Assembly: GCA_012845835.1 (NCBI GenBank)
Contig: JABAKD010000028.1
Location: 13,920,648-13,984,647 of the forward strand
Direction of reading: 5' to 3'
Source of the DNA: Undaria pinnatifida
Taxonomy: Eukaryota; Sar; Phaeophyceae; Laminariales; Alariaceae
Length of the DNA: 64,000 bases
Positions 31,575-43,402 of the stretch are shown piece after piece. A model generated the notes under the pieces. The model was not told where the DNA came from, did not search any database, and worked only from the letters and a program-made list of their open reading frames with translations. Both the position numbers and the translations under genes were made by a program. Each line of letters begins with the position of its first letter. The stretch's first letter is position 1.

Positions 31575-32234
31575 TTGACTTGTTTCTTGACGGATTATTC
31601 TGCATGTATTAGCTGGATTTTAGTACCTTTAAGAGTGCATGGTAGTTAGGGAGGCAAGTAACTGTTTCTTGATTTTTGAAATAATACTGTTTTCATGATT
31701 GCGTTGTCTAGCAGTATGGCATTATCTTGCATTGGATTTGAGCGTTTGGAATTTGAATGGATTTTTAGTTTGTACCCAGCCGGGAAGCGTTTGTCTCATC
31801 ATTCAAAAGTGAGTTTTGAGACTGCTGTCCGATCACACTTGTTGGCACCCCTGTTCTATGGGGCTGACAACCGTTTTATAAGGAAGGCCGAGTGCTGATT
31901 ATAAGGCCGATGTTTGAGTTTTTGGATTTTGGGAATTTGGATTTCAGACTTGAGTTTAGGGTCTATGGATTTCGGATTTGATTTTTTGTTTTTGGACTTG
32001 AGATTTTACTATTTAGATCTTAGGTTCGTAAAGATTGATGTTGGATACTGTCCCTGAATTGTATCTCTATATTTGTGGAGTGTTTTTCAAGGACTATGGA
32101 GCTGCAAGCAATCGTTCTGTCTTGTCACGGTAGTACTGGGAGGATATTGATTGACCGTAATTCTCATTGAATCGTTTTACCCTGATGATATGACAATGTA
32201 GCATCATACCGTATCATTTACGAAGCAGGGAGGC

Positions 32235-32521
32235 TGTTTAATGTATGCTTGGATATGATGCGGATATGATGACGGTTGAGTATTGTAGGGGTTTCCAGTG
32301 ATAAGTTGGCTGCATGATAGCGGGATATCGGGATGGTGGAAATACTCCGCCTATTTAGCCGTCTTTCTTCCTGGCGAGCGCACTCCACGCTGCGCCTTGG
32401 CTAGGAGCAACTTAATATATATTTGTACGTCTCATACTTGTCTTCATACCGGTGACTCCACTACCCCACTATTGTCAGCTCAACGGGTAAGCCCTCTACG
32501 CTTCGTAAAGATCAACAAACA
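32235..32521 (+). repeat. 3' LTR of copia 1
   Basis: Begins TGTTTAATGTATGCTTGG directly after the purine-rich AGGGAGGC (32227-32234) and ends AACAAACA before the CACAC target duplication. Confidence 0.9.
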
Positions 32522-32526
32522 CACAC
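32522..32526. repeat. target-site duplication, right (CACAC)
   Basis: Pairs with 23393-23397. Confidence 0.75.
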
Positions 32527-32654
32527 CAACACGCGAAACGGGGCTTTACAGCCTCTGAAGAGCAAAAAGGTCACTTTCCGGGCAGTAAGCAGAACATACC
32601 CAAATATCTTTAATGGCACCGTCTCGCGAACGCGGGCCCGATGATAACAGCTCC

Positions 32655-32900
32655 GACGATTTCCCCTCGTAGGTTCGGAGTGCGCTTGTCCACAATGCAA
32701 TATTGCGTTCGTTAATACACGGGGAAGTGCCGTTCAATCGGCAACCCTCTCGTCAATGTCTCAAGAGTCACTAGAAATGCAACCAGGGAAAGTGGAACTT
32801 CCTGAAAATTGTATCCAACATCCATCCATTCTATAAGCGGTATGTATGAGCACAAGGGTACAACACCCTCCCAAAGCACATCTCGGATTACCTTGGGCGC
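32655..32900 (+). repeat. dispersed repeat family B, copy 1
   Basis: Shares CGGAGT.CG.TTG.CCACAATGC, AATATT.CGTT.GTTA, GGGAAAGTGGAACT and AATTGTATCC in order with 35815-36030 and 38190-38360. Confidence 0.7.
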
Positions 32901-32929
32901 CCTGTTGACAGACACAATACATTTTGTGG

Positions 32930-33375
32930 GTTCTGTAACAATCCCACAACTATACCCGATGCGCCTGGGACTTCTGTGACACTTCCACAATTATGATTAT
33001 GACCGATGGTTCGGTGATTTCTATGGGAGTTGCGGCACCCTACAGACGATGTCTGTGAATTCTGTGTACACAATATTTCTATGAGTTCTATAACAGTCCC
33101 ACAATTAAACCCGATACGCCTGGGACTTCTGTGACACTTCCACCACTATGACCGATAGTTCAACGATTTCTATGGGAGTTACCGCACCCTACAGACGATG
33201 TCTGTGAATTCTGTGTACACACTAACTTTCGTGAGTTCTGTAGCAGTCACACAAGTATACCCGATGCGTCTGGGGCTTCTGTGACACTTCCTTCCACAAC
33301 TACGACCGATAGTTCATCGATTTCTATGGCAGTTGCGGTACCATCGAGACGATGTTTGGTCATGTTCGAGCCACC
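32930..33375. repeat. three tandem units of about 150-155 bp
   Basis: TACCCGAT.CG, CTGGG.CTTCTGTGACACTTCC, GACCGATAGTTC, GATTTCTATGG.AGTT and GACGATGTCTGTGAATTCTG repeat with phases at about 32964, 33119 and 33269. More degenerate traces continue to about 33870. Confidence 0.85.
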
Positions 33376-33869
33376 CCACGGTAGGGGAGCAGCAAAACGT
33401 CCCTGAGCTTCTAACACGAGGAGTTTTACGTCTCACTACCAGCATCACCCGAATAATGACTTCGAAAACACCGTTCGCGCAAACCGATCAATATCCTATT
33501 CCCTAGTCCCTAAAACGAATTATACTCGTTAGATGATTAGACTAACTAACCGATAGTTTTTCACTTGAGAAGTTCAACATTAACAACAACATTACCAGGA
33601 ACATACTCAACCCAAAAGTGCAACCCTTACCGCCAGATGGGTCTTCTGTGACTGCTGCTGTCACACTCCCAGTACCCTATCCGGATTACCCTGGGAGGTT
33701 CTGTTTGCACACATACATATCTTACGTGAGTTCTGTGACGGTTCCACAAAAATACCCGATACTTGTGCGAGTACCGTAGCAGTTCTGATACCCTACAGGC
33801 AACTTCTGTAAGTTATGTAACACTTCCAGTACCCTACCCGGATTACAGGTACCCTACAGCGCATACCCT

Positions 33870-35700
33870 TGCAATTTTATTGCACACCATAATATCATGT
33901 GTACGTAAACAAAAAATCGTACCTGGTACACTTGATGCCAAAGCAGAGTATTCTCTACCAGGTACACAATAACCGAATCAATATACTTCCTACTTTAAAT
34001 CACGTCAAGCGTCTGCGCACACTACAACCAGTTAACAGGAGTATTCTCAATCATATTGAGTAATTCCCACACACTACATTCGAGTCGACATATTCCCTTC
34101 CATAAAATCACACATTCATTTTCACACAAACAGCAAGTAAGTCTAAATGCTTCCTACTCTCACATACCAAAATTGTTAGTCTAATAGTGAAATCGTTTGT
34201 AGCTGTTGTTGGTAATCGCAGATTAACTATAGCAAGCATACGGCAGACGCCCGGGTGTGTGATATCATGCATACCTTCCCAACGACAACGCCCTCCAGAA
34301 CGCTGATATATTGACCCTTTCAAAGACGACATATCTTGGCAAGCTTACTGTCCTGGCACCGGCCAGGTCCCCAACCTTTGATTGGTTGGCATTTGCCGCC
34401 ATAACAAGGTGGGCAGCCTCATAAGGGAAGGATATCCCGCAGCATGACAAGATCGAATACCTCTCACACCGTCTGTCACAGCAGTAGCTTACAGAGGAAC
34501 CTGGCCGCTATTTAATAGGGGGAGTTCCTAAGGCACCGAATGGCTATTATTATGTGTGCAGGTCTTCTTGATTTTCCTCCTGACCATTTTCTGTTCTTTT
34601 ACTTTTCCCTGCATACCAGCCCCCAGGGATCAACGACCCCGGCTGTCATCACGGATTCGCAGCCCGTCCTGACTGTGCAGCCCACAAGCCGTCCCCTCTT
34701 CCCCCCCCCGCCCCCTCGATTTTGTCTTGCCTTTAGGCGTACCTGTCGCATGGGTCCTACTTTTTGAACCCAGTTTGGCTTCGTACCTTATATAACAGAT
34801 TTTTTCCTGCCGAACCCTCTTCATGTCATTGTTTCGGCGAACTTCGTTTAGGACAACTGACTTTCATACGTCCCTAGTGTTGCTCGTTATTTGAAACTAA
34901 CTAGTCTAGCCTTTCAAGGTCTCTTGTTATGATGGACCCTCGTTTTTTCGGGCTGTCGTACATCGCTACGACACGACTTGATCACTTTCTGCCTTGGTTT
35001 CCTTCATCTTTTTCGGTTACCATCTCAGGGTTGCCCTGCGTTGTCGACCCCGTGTTCCCGACGTATGTTACCTAGCTACTGCTTTGTCCTTGTCGTCTTT
35101 TCTTTTCCCTACCTTCTTTCTGGAGCTAGGCACTTCCATCGATGCCTCGAACTGCACAGGTATCTTCTTGTCGACTCCATTACTGGCTTGCTTTATAGCC
35201 TTGCTACGTTTTCTAGCATTGTTCCCGTTATAAGTTAGCCTCTGAAGGTGTCGTGTTGTCGACTTTCTTTCTGGCTTCTGATAGTACCTTCCTCCTCTCT
35301 GTGTTGACGTTTCAGTTTCGTCTTTGCTTGCGCATTGCTTGGGTGAGGTGACCTCACCACGTAATGGTTTTTGTCGTTTTCCTGGTACTGTACCCATCTA
35401 TCTTCTACGGGCACCCTGCTGTTGCGCCCCGGTCCAGCTGTCCAGCGTATCCCACGCCTTCAGTACCACCATTTCGGTGTTGTCTCTACCACGGCTTCAG
35501 TGTTGTCTTTCTTTGCATTATCGTTTTTTATTTGTGAGCCTCGGTTTTGCGTTTGACAGTTTTTGACCAAAGGCTTTATGCTAGCTTCCTAGGTCCCACA
35601 TATTTTTTATGGTCAAGCACGGCGTCAGGCTGTATCGAAACCACCACAATCAGAGACCCGCACAACCCGTGCTTCCGAAACTCCTCAAACCTCCGTCACG
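33870..35700. other. unassigned region
   Basis: AT-rich to 34500, then pyrimidine-rich on the plus strand (34550-35560). The frames 34978-35238 (hydrophobic on plus, Lys-rich on minus) show no motif I know. I see no repeat match. Confidence 0.35.
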
Positions 35701-35814
35701 GCTACCATGGTGCGACGAGTACAAGCAATAGCCGCCCTTGTTAGGCCACATGAAACTACATATAACCTGCCCCGACTTGCGCCCGCGGACCCAGTGTTAT
35801 TATCTCCGAGGATT

Positions 35815-36035
35815 TGTCCTCAGAGGCTCGGAGTACGTTTGCCCACAATGCAATATTTCGTTTGTTATCATACGAAGATATGCCATGCGTTCGACGATGG
35901 ACCTTCCTGTTTCACGCGTGATCGGAAACACAATCAGGGAAGAAAGTATAACTCAATAACGAATTGTATCCGACCATTCTATGTGCGGCAAAATGCCTAA
36001 TGAGTCGACCGCAGCGGTACAGCACCCTCCAAAAG
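35815..36035 (+). repeat. dispersed repeat family B, copy 2
   Basis: Matches copies 1 and 3. One frame encodes YVCPQCNISFVII, but the other copies do not keep it open, so I do not call a zinc-finger gene. Lies just left of the gag-protease remnant. Confidence 0.65.
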
Positions 36036-36477
36036 CCCACCAACCATAAGTATGGCGTAGACCGAGTAGTTTTGATACACATAGCTGTGCGTATGTTGGG
36101 CAGTGATCAAGTCCAGCAAAATATGGTCAGTTTCATCAGGACCTAGGGTCTTCCACATCAACTGACCGTGAACAATTGTTGTTCAGCAACCGCGCCATCA
36201 CCAATGCGTCTTCAAGCAAACCGCGCACTACGCGTCACGCCTCCAATTGCGCAGGCAACTTGCCAAAACCCAGGCCACATACGGAAGGGTATTCCAGTAC
36301 AACAGCCACCCGTAAACCGCAGCATCAATCTCTGACATGCTCTGTCCATACACGGCCTTGGCGATGACCCGCCAGCTGTGGCCGCGCCAGGCACTGTCGG
36401 CGCCCTACGCAGAAACTCCAAGTGAATTAAAAGTTTAATGTCCAGATAAAACCGTAACGCAGCAACTCAGAATTGGG

Positions 36478-36492
36478 CCCCCCCCCCCCCCC
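36478..36492. repeat. C15 homopolymer
   Basis: Fifteen C in a row on the plus strand. Confidence 0.95.
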
Positions 36493-36545
36493 GCCAAACA
36501 AAATTTGATCGCAAACGCTGCAAAATTGAATCGCAAACACAGCCC

Positions 36546-38213
36546 CTACCGCTGCACGAGCGCCCGCTTCTGTTCCACCTTCAGCTGCAGCGCCTTGAGC
36601 TCTTTTCGTAGCACGGCCGTCGCGTAATGGAACACGCGTGACACCGGCTCCCTGGTGATTGCCACCTCCTCAATCCTTCCCAGGCCACCTCGACGCCGAG
36701 CATCCTCACCACCGAGTGGCAGTTGCGGCAAGAATGCCGCATTTTGCGGTTGGCGATTAAGTTCTCGCGGGGTCTTTGCTTGCAACACCCTTGCACCTGG
36801 CTGAAGCTGCACCGCCATAATCCACGTGTTCAGGTGGGTGGCCCCAAACTGCCCGACGGAATACATCAAGGTATGTGCAGAAGCCGATATCGCGCATTAT
36901 CTCGACAAATTTTGGTTGGAAGCCATGGTCAACAGCATAACCGACCGCTGTCTCCAACACGGCCACACGATCCTGCATCTCCACATCGAAATCCTGGAAT
37001 ATCATGGGCTTTGAGATGGCAGCGTCAGTTTGACCGTCGTCGTCCACGTCACCTGGCGCAGTGGCGCCCGGCCCGAACTCCGTGACAGCCATTGACCCCC
37101 GCAGCACAGTACCAGCGTTTGCATCGCCAACAACACGAGCTGTAAGCTTCACCCCTGCACCATCTGGACGCCCACATACCTTCAGCGCAGATTTCTTGAC
37201 ATGTGCCAGGACGTCGATGCCGAGCTTCTCTCTGAACGTCTTGTGCCCGATGATGACCACATTGCCTCCCCCAGGGAGCACAATAAAATTCATAGTAAAC
37301 CGTACTAGTCCCCATGGAGTTTCGATCGTTAGATGGACCGGACATGATTGCTCTCAATATCACACTTCCGGTCCAACGACGTCACCACACGCGTATGACC
37401 AACAGGTTCCTGCGTTGACTCGGTTTGCGTCATCCCCGACTGTCCCCGCAGGGCCTCTACTAGCTCCTCCGACATTTCTGCAATGCCTGAACCGGAATCG
37501 CTGAGCACCTTGACCTCAGCAGCCGTGGAATCACCTGGAACCGCAAGACCCTCCGCGACATGCTGCGCCAGGGCCTCCAAGGGCGGTTCGCTCTCCACCG
37601 TATCAACGCTCGAATCGCCTAATCCCCCACGCTGCAAAACTGAGATACGCGCGTATGAAATGGTGCTGAAATCACCCCGCCACTGCTGCGACGCGTGCGC
37701 CTGCATATACACTAACAAGGAGTGAAGAACTGGCGCTGCAATCTTTGGCCCAGAGCTCTGGAAAACCTGGTGCGGCACCGTCTCCGTGAGCACGATATCC
37801 ACTGGCACCATCTTCTCCCGCGGCACGCGAATATACACATACACGTAGTCGCCATCCTTCTGCGTAGACGCTTCAGGCGCAGCAGGTTCGGTCTCCGTAA
37901 TCGCCCTGTTGAGGCGGTCTGGGATCCACTCGCTCGAGGGGTGGCAGACGCATGGGCAACCCCGGTGGTCTTGCTCCGGGTATGCTGAGCGGGATCGGTT
38001 GTGGACTCTACTTCTTCTATATGGAGGTTCGGGCGTGGCTCTGGCCAAGGGCGCCTTTCCACGCCATACCCTGCTGGCTTTGGGGGCAGCCCCTCTGCCT
38101 GTAACCTTGCTTTCCACACATAAAGCACTCGTTGTGGTCGTACCCACGGTTTCCCTCTGCTTGCACACCAGCAACCTTGGCACTCTCGCGTGAGCCGTGC
38201 TCGTCAGCACCAC
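36546..38213 (-). pseudogene. LTR-retroelement gag-protease remnant
   Basis: On the minus strand, near 38105-38150, a frame encodes ECFMCGKQGYRQRGCP. This is a zinc knuckle with CX2CX4-X4C spacing in which the usual His is Tyr. The long frame 38213-37329 ends with VKVLSDSGSGIAEMSEELVE, a retropepsin Asp-Ser-Gly site (Asp near 37487). After a stop and shift, 37293-36757 encodes MNFIVLPGGGNVVIIGHKTF and EKLGIDVLAHVK, the second half of the protease fold with its hydrophobic-IG motif. So nucleocapsid and protease are in the normal order. No RT, RNase H or integrase follows to the left. Family B repeats on both sides (35815, 38190) might be its LTRs. Gypsy-like affinity is likely but unproved. 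Confidence 0.65.
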
Positions 38214-38360
38214 GTTACAGTTTGTTCGTTATCACACGGGCAAGTTCCATGCCATCGACCGTGGACCTTCCCGTCCGTCTACTATAAACGCAACAAGGGA
38301 AAGTGGAACTCCCGAAAAATTGTATCCAACCCTTACAATGTGCGGCACGGCGCCTATACT
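38190..38360 (+). repeat. dispersed repeat family B, copy 3
   Basis: Matches 32655-32900 and 35815-36035 (GTTCGTTATCACAC, GGGAAAGTGGAACT, AATTGTATCCAACC, ATGTGCGGCA). It begins right beside the start of the gag-protease frame. Confidence 0.65.
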
Positions 38361-38364
38361 TGAA

Positions 38365-40735
38365 GAATATTTTGTTTGGATCCAGCGATATGATTGGCTT
38401 ATAGGCAGGAAAACTCGGCAATTTCGGCGAACGAAACACGAAGATTTAGTAAGGATAGACACTTATGATTGGCGGTGATTGCACCGAGCTGTGCGCCGCG
38501 ATTGAGACTCGGCTGCAGTGGGACTTGCCGAGAGGTGGCCCACGTACACGGCGCATAATACGTGAGGGGTAGAGGCGCGTGCAGCACACACGCTCAGACA
38601 ATAGGCGCTTCACTGCGCAGCCGGCGGCCCGCTGGTGATGGAGTGCTGTAATCGCGCCGTAGAATAGGTTGTTGAGTTTCTTGGAGCGTGGGTCTCTGTC
38701 GCTGTGACGACGAGGACCATGGCGGGTGGAACAGTCAGGACAGACGTATGTTTTCTGCAAATGACGCCCGTCTTACTACATTAGGACACAGAGAGGTCTT
38801 ATGCGTGCGTATGCCCATGTCATACGCCACAGCAGCAGGGGCTGCAGAAAAAGCTGCACATCACCACCACCAGACTACAAGACCAACAAAAGGAAGAGGT
38901 TATTATCCACGGCCCCGCGCTTTCGCGCCTGCTGCGGTAGCGATCAACCCGTGTAATCCGAGTTCAATCGAACATAGCAGTGGCTTACAACGTAAAATAT
39001 CAAAACCCAGTCTAAAAACAAGATAGAATGAACTATCCCCAGGCCAAATATCCCGATAATTTAATGCCAAGAAAACGGTTCCCCAGGTATAGGATCGGAG
39101 CCATATGTGCGGTAGAAAGTCCAATTATGCCACCAGAGCGGTGCTAACCTCCGCTAAAATTTAAAGCATCAATCATGAAAAGCATCAATCATGATAACAT
39201 CAATCATGCCCACTGTAATTGGCGGCATGCACCGGGGGAGAGAAAGGAAAATATCTGTGAAGAAAGGTTGTGTTCACAAGAAAAACGTTGAGTGTACAAT
39301 AACCCCCGCCAGTTAGCTGGAAAGAAAACGTGACAAACACAACACACACCTAGACGGTCTTGTACAAAACACTCCAGCCGTGTAGACTAAAATGCCCAAG
39401 ACATATCCGCAAGAACAAGATCATTTAACCAAAGGACGCAATCCTAAAGCACACTCCAAATATCTTCGCCCTTGCCAATGGCAAAGTAATCTACGTGCGC
39501 TACCGTATTACGACGAAGTGAGCAGTATTGACAGATTCACCACGGTGGGTCCAGCAGCAAGCCTGAAATAGGGCCTTTGGATAAATATTCCAGGCATACC
39601 ACCGAACTAAGCTGATCTGAGGCATGCGTACAAAAGCCTTGCGCAAAGCCATTGAAATGAACCCACATATTGGTGGGGTTTCAACTATTGCGTTCGTGGT
39701 CACCGCTGGAACATTGCGCCAGGAGCACTTTCACGAACAAAAGAAAGTGAAATCTCCATAACTACAGCGAGTCCACAGGAAGTAAGAAAATATTCGGAAA
39801 TCCATGTATCAAGCCTAGGTGGTTTCCCCCTTATGAATTGAAGCTTGTTAATTAATATCACGGCGTTCACCAAGGGGGAGGGGGGTGGAAACTCACAGCA
39901 TTTCCTCGTCCCGTGTCTCTCCCCACCCCGCCCCCCCCCGGTCGTTCCCCATGCCCGTTCCTATCCCGGCTATTGTACGCGGATGACCTGCCCTCTACAC
40001 TCACAGACAGCCTCAATAACCAGAAGCCTACCCTCCCTCCCGAAAAGAAGACACGAGAAGAAGGATATAACCTTCCTTTCATTTCCTATCTCCATCCCCC
40101 CCCCCCCCCCCCCCCCGTGCTTTAGCCCTCCTGCTCGTGAAGCAATCGGGAGGGCGAGTGGGAGATTGCGATTGGTTTAACCCCGTGTTGCCTGTCTACC
40201 CCCCATGCTCCTGCCATTGATCTTCTCCCTACTACTACTGCTGCTGCTGTCGCTGCTGCGTAGACACTGTTTCCTTCTACCTCTGCTGGTTCTCGTGTCC
40301 TATACTCGCTGCTGCTGTACTGCTGACGTACGACGATGTTGCTGCCGAAATTCTCCCATTTTTTCATCATTGCTTCCCCTGGAACCCGATTCCCCTATAG
40401 TTCCCCTTCCGTTACGCCAAACTCCAGACCGTCCAGGCATGTAAATATTTGTTTCCTCTTCATTAATATCATGGCGTTCTCCAATAGGATATTTTTTTTA
40501 GAAACTGATAGATCTTCCTCGCCCCCCCCCCCCTCTATCCCGGCGATTGTACGCGGCTGACCCGCCCGTTACTCCGTCAAACAACCTCAACAACCCGACA
40601 CCCATTCAGAAGCCGCGTCCCACGCCTGCCCCTACCGTTATTCAACCTCTTCCCACCCCATCTCGTCCCTTCTCACGGTTGTCTACTAGGCGCCCCTGTG
40701 CTTATTTCTAAAACCCTGGACACTCAGACGGGATC
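38365..40735. other. unassigned region with C-tracts
   Basis: No recognised gene. Contains C21 at 40096-40116, and shorter C-runs at 39931-39940 and 40520-40530. A repeat of GATGACCTGCC.TCTAC / CGCGGCTGACCCGCC type links 39985-40040 and 40545-40600, suggesting an old duplication. Confidence 0.35.
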
Positions 40736-40741
40736 TTCATA

Positions 40742-41640
40742 GGTGACCTCATATATCCCAAAAAGGCCTGCGGCCCGCTTTCCTTCTCTCTGGACCCCCC
40801 ACGGCTGTGCTCCCATTTCCGCCAGCTTTGACGCTCCCCCCATCCTTCCGGAGTGCAGCGCGAATTCCAGTTCCCCCATCGCCCCCCTCCCTTACTCCCC
40901 CCGTTTCTTCCCCAGTATCTTCAGCTCGCACTTTAAACTAAACTTCGCTTGACCTCACGTCAATTCCTTCCACCTTCCCTCGCTTCTGTATACCATCAGC
41001 GTGATGTTCTCCCACGGCAGAACGCCTCTCCCATAGTACTCAACCAGCTTCACGATCAAATCCTCTACGTTCCCTTACAGCCCCCGGTTCTCCTTGTCGT
41101 TACGATGACCGCCCCTTTTCTCCCCTGGTCCCCTTTCCCTCCTTTGAAGCGGATCTGCACCGTATCCGCTGCCGTCTTCATCCCCGGTCCCTGCTGCACT
41201 CCTTCTCGAAGAAAGTCCCATCCTCTTCATAAACAGTAAACCTCATGCACCTCCCCTCCCTCCTCCGCTAACAGCTCCAAGGCTTTCAACAACCGCTGAT
41301 TGGTCAAGGCCAGCCCGATCCACACCATCCTCCCCCTTACCCCCACTCACCGATGCTTTCCCCCATCACTCTGGTTCTCTTCCACGCCAGCGGCCTCCTT
41401 ACCTGCGCCTGGTTCACGGCCTTCTCATGCGCCTTCTTGGCCCCCCTCTCCGCTCCCTTGGTCCTGAAATGCTGCAGCCACACTGACAACCCTCCTCGTT
41501 GCTCGTTTTAGAAGTTAACCGCCATCAACTTCCCCGCCACGGTCACCTCCATATTATTTCTTTCCGCCCATAACTTGGCCATAAACCCTGTCAGCTCATC
41601 CACCAATTCGCACTCATCCATCTCCTTCCCCAATCAGATT
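40742..41640 (-). pseudogene. DIRS-B tyrosine recombinase, broken
   Basis: The N-terminal core-binding part (41640-41350) reads ELVDELTGFMAKLWAERNN and VRRPLAWKRTRVMGES, matching TELTKFMALRC and VRKPLSWELLTGAW of DIRS-A. The catalytic part begins MVWIGLALTNQRLLKALELL, where the conserved catalytic Arg of box 1 (RASE in DIRS-A) is Lys. Near 40742-40870, in another frame, comes LEFALHSGRMGGASKLAEMG with the HxxR motif intact, then GVQREGKRAAGLFGIYEV. There the Trp after GR is lost but a Tyr is at the nucleophile position. The frame changes at least twice. None of the listed single-frame peptides spans it; it was found by reading all three minus frames. Confidence 0.8.
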
Positions 41641-41665
41641 TCGTTCTTTCTCGTGATCCTCCAGC

Positions 41666-42400
41666 TTACCCTCGTTCTCCAACCTTGCGCATAAGTCCTC
41701 GCGGTCGACTTCTTAGCTCGCCCAGGTGCGTAGCTGCGCGCAAAATCTCCGAACGCATCCCGGATCTTTCCACGCCAATTTCCTGGGCCTGCCACGGAAC
41801 GGTGGGCCATTCTTTGGTAAGCATCGATTTGATTTCATCTATCTTCCACTTTATTATCCCATTTGCTGACACGTTCTCCGCCCCTCGCACGTGTTTTTCC
41901 TGGAAGTATCATCTCCTGGGCTATCTGCCCCAACGCCCTCACGATTCTCATAATATTTCCCGATGTCTTTTCCCTCTTTACCCCCTTGCAGTTCATCCCC
42001 GATTACACCGCCAAAACCCTATCCCTCCTCATCAGCACCGCCCCCCCACACTCGCAGGCCTATCGTTTCTGATCACGATCATCAAAAACGCCGTCATAAC
42101 CATCCCCAACAGCCCCGTAACATTGATGGGTAGCCGGCAACTGGTTTTCGTTGCCTCCCTTCCTATCCTCGTTGTCTCTTCCTCGATCAGCGTGTACCTC
42201 CCGTGCACCCCTGTCTCCAGGCAGAACCCCCCCGCCGCCTTGAATGAGGCGCCCGTAAACCTTGTCATACTGTGGGGCTGGTTCACGAACCGGAAAAACG
42301 GTGCCGCCACTTCCTCTCCACATCCAGCCAGGCCTCCTGTCAGGCACCATCTCCATCACTACACATCCGCCATAAACCCCTCTGTCAGACTCAGCACCCT
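41666..42400 (-). pseudogene. DIRS-B RNase H, catalytic residues lost
   Basis: 42310-42032 encodes APFFRFVNQPHSMTRFTGAS, FKAAGGFCLETGVHGRYTL and LLGMVMTAFLMIVIRNDRP, which align with the RNase H of DIRS-A (YYSDASFTAVGGLC, ELCGMVMTAYV). The catalytic Asp of SDAS is Gly. The Glu of LELC is also missing. Further on, VLMRRDRVLAV stands for LLRGDNVAAV. At 41880-41800, ENVSANGIIKW stands for QNVVADGISRW, with Asp changed to Asn. The frame is interrupted between these parts. Confidence 0.8.
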
Positions 42401-43400
42401 CCTTGATTCTGCCTTCTTTCCACCCCCCTATTCTCCTGCCCATTCAGATGGAGTTTGCTTAGGTGCAGAAGCCGCCGCCCGAAATACCTCCCTGGTCTGA
42501 TTTCGTACGCCACGTGGTGCAGGTTTCCATCTAGCACGAGGGCCCCCCTGACTGTCGGCTTGGTTCTCTCCTGGGGCCAGACCTCGAGCATCGCCCGTAA
42601 CTCGTTGATGTTCCGGTCCGGTAGGGGTATCAGCATTCTCTCAGTGTCTAGGCCAAAACCCGGCGCTTCCTGCTGTGGAGCCCAGCCCGCCACCTTCTTG
42701 AGCGACCACAGGGGCTTCTTCTCCTCCGCCCTCTCTCCCATCGCCTGGTGGTATTTCGATGTCATCGCCTGCAACAGCGCTAGGCACTTCCCTCCCGTTG
42801 CTTCCACCAGCACCTCCACCGATTTCGTGTCATCCATGAAGAAAACTACCCACGCGAGATCCTCCGCCATTCCCCCCTCTACCACCTTGACTATGCAGCC
42901 CTGGAGCAACCGCTCCACCGCTATTCCCGTAAGCCCTGCTATGCGGACATGCGCTGCGGCCGCCCTGCCCTCGGGTAGCATCGTCACGGATGTCTTCGTC
43001 GTTTGTCGCCGTGCCTACTGAATCGCGCTCGCGATCACCCACCACCGCCCTGGGCTCCCCCTCCATCGGAACTGCAGCCGCAAGTCGATTAGCACACACC
43101 TCCCAGCATGTGCCCGAAGTTTGCTGCCCCGGCAGAGTCCACTCCCACCTGCCAGAGGGCACTCTATTCACGACAATCTTCTGTATCGGGATCTTCCTCC
43201 CTATGCCGAATTTATCCCGCAGCCCGAGCACCCTCTTGATGATCTGGACCATCACCCCCGCCAGGTGACATTCCGGAATCAGGTCCAAGTACGCCGTCTC
43301 GATTTCGGGCCGCCCCCCACTCCCCGTGCCTCCGGTTCACCACTGAACGTCAAATCGTGGATTATCCTCCTCGCTCCTTTCTCCTCGGTGTTGCCCTCAC
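42400..43400 (-). pseudogene. DIRS-B reverse transcriptase with FMDD box
   Basis: Starting at the MITE boundary the minus strand reads KGARRIIHDLTFSGEPEARG (DIRS-A: HKVRIINDYSFEAGAARG). It then runs through ECHLAGVMVQIIKRVLGLRD to PIQKIVVNRVPSG, where the catalytic Asp of KADVTDAF is missing. After a frame change, LPEGRAAAAHVRI matches PEGKAMMSHVKI of DIRS-A. The active-site box near 42829-42846 is FFMDDTK, that is Phe-Met-Asp-Asp with both Asp kept. The thumb follows as APGFGLDTERMLIPLPDRNI and YEIRPGRYFGRRLLHLSKLH. The two elements are clearly related but far apart. Confidence 0.85.
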
Positions 43401-43402
43401 GC

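Larger units (their letters stand above)
23398..32521 (+). mobile_element. Ty1/copia retrotransposon 1, defective but with complete ends
   Basis: Two direct 287-bp LTRs (23398-23684 and 32235-32521) bound the element. They are flanked by a 5-bp target duplication CACAC (23393-23397 and 32522-32526). Inside, in copia order, are gag, zinc knuckle, protease, integrase, RT and RNase H, ending near 28990. A further 3.2 kb of non-coding, repeat-rich sequence with a nested LTR precedes a purine tract and the 3' LTR. At 9.1 kb it is well above the usual 5-6 kb of copia elements because of that insert. Gag and pol contain stops and frameshifts, so it cannot be autonomous. Confidence 0.9.

Noticed and set aside
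34978-35238. Small hydrophobic protein with membrane segments
   Set aside because: Pyrimidine-rich sequence gives hydrophobic frames by composition. No start context, homologue or repeat support.
35738-35959. Small zinc-finger-like protein (YVCPQCN)
   Set aside because: It lies in dispersed repeat family B and the frame is not kept in the other copies.
41685-42500. 271-residue plus-strand open frame
   Set aside because: Pro/Ser/Cys-rich shadow of the minus-strand DIRS-B RNase H and RT. The opposite strand carries collinear motifs.
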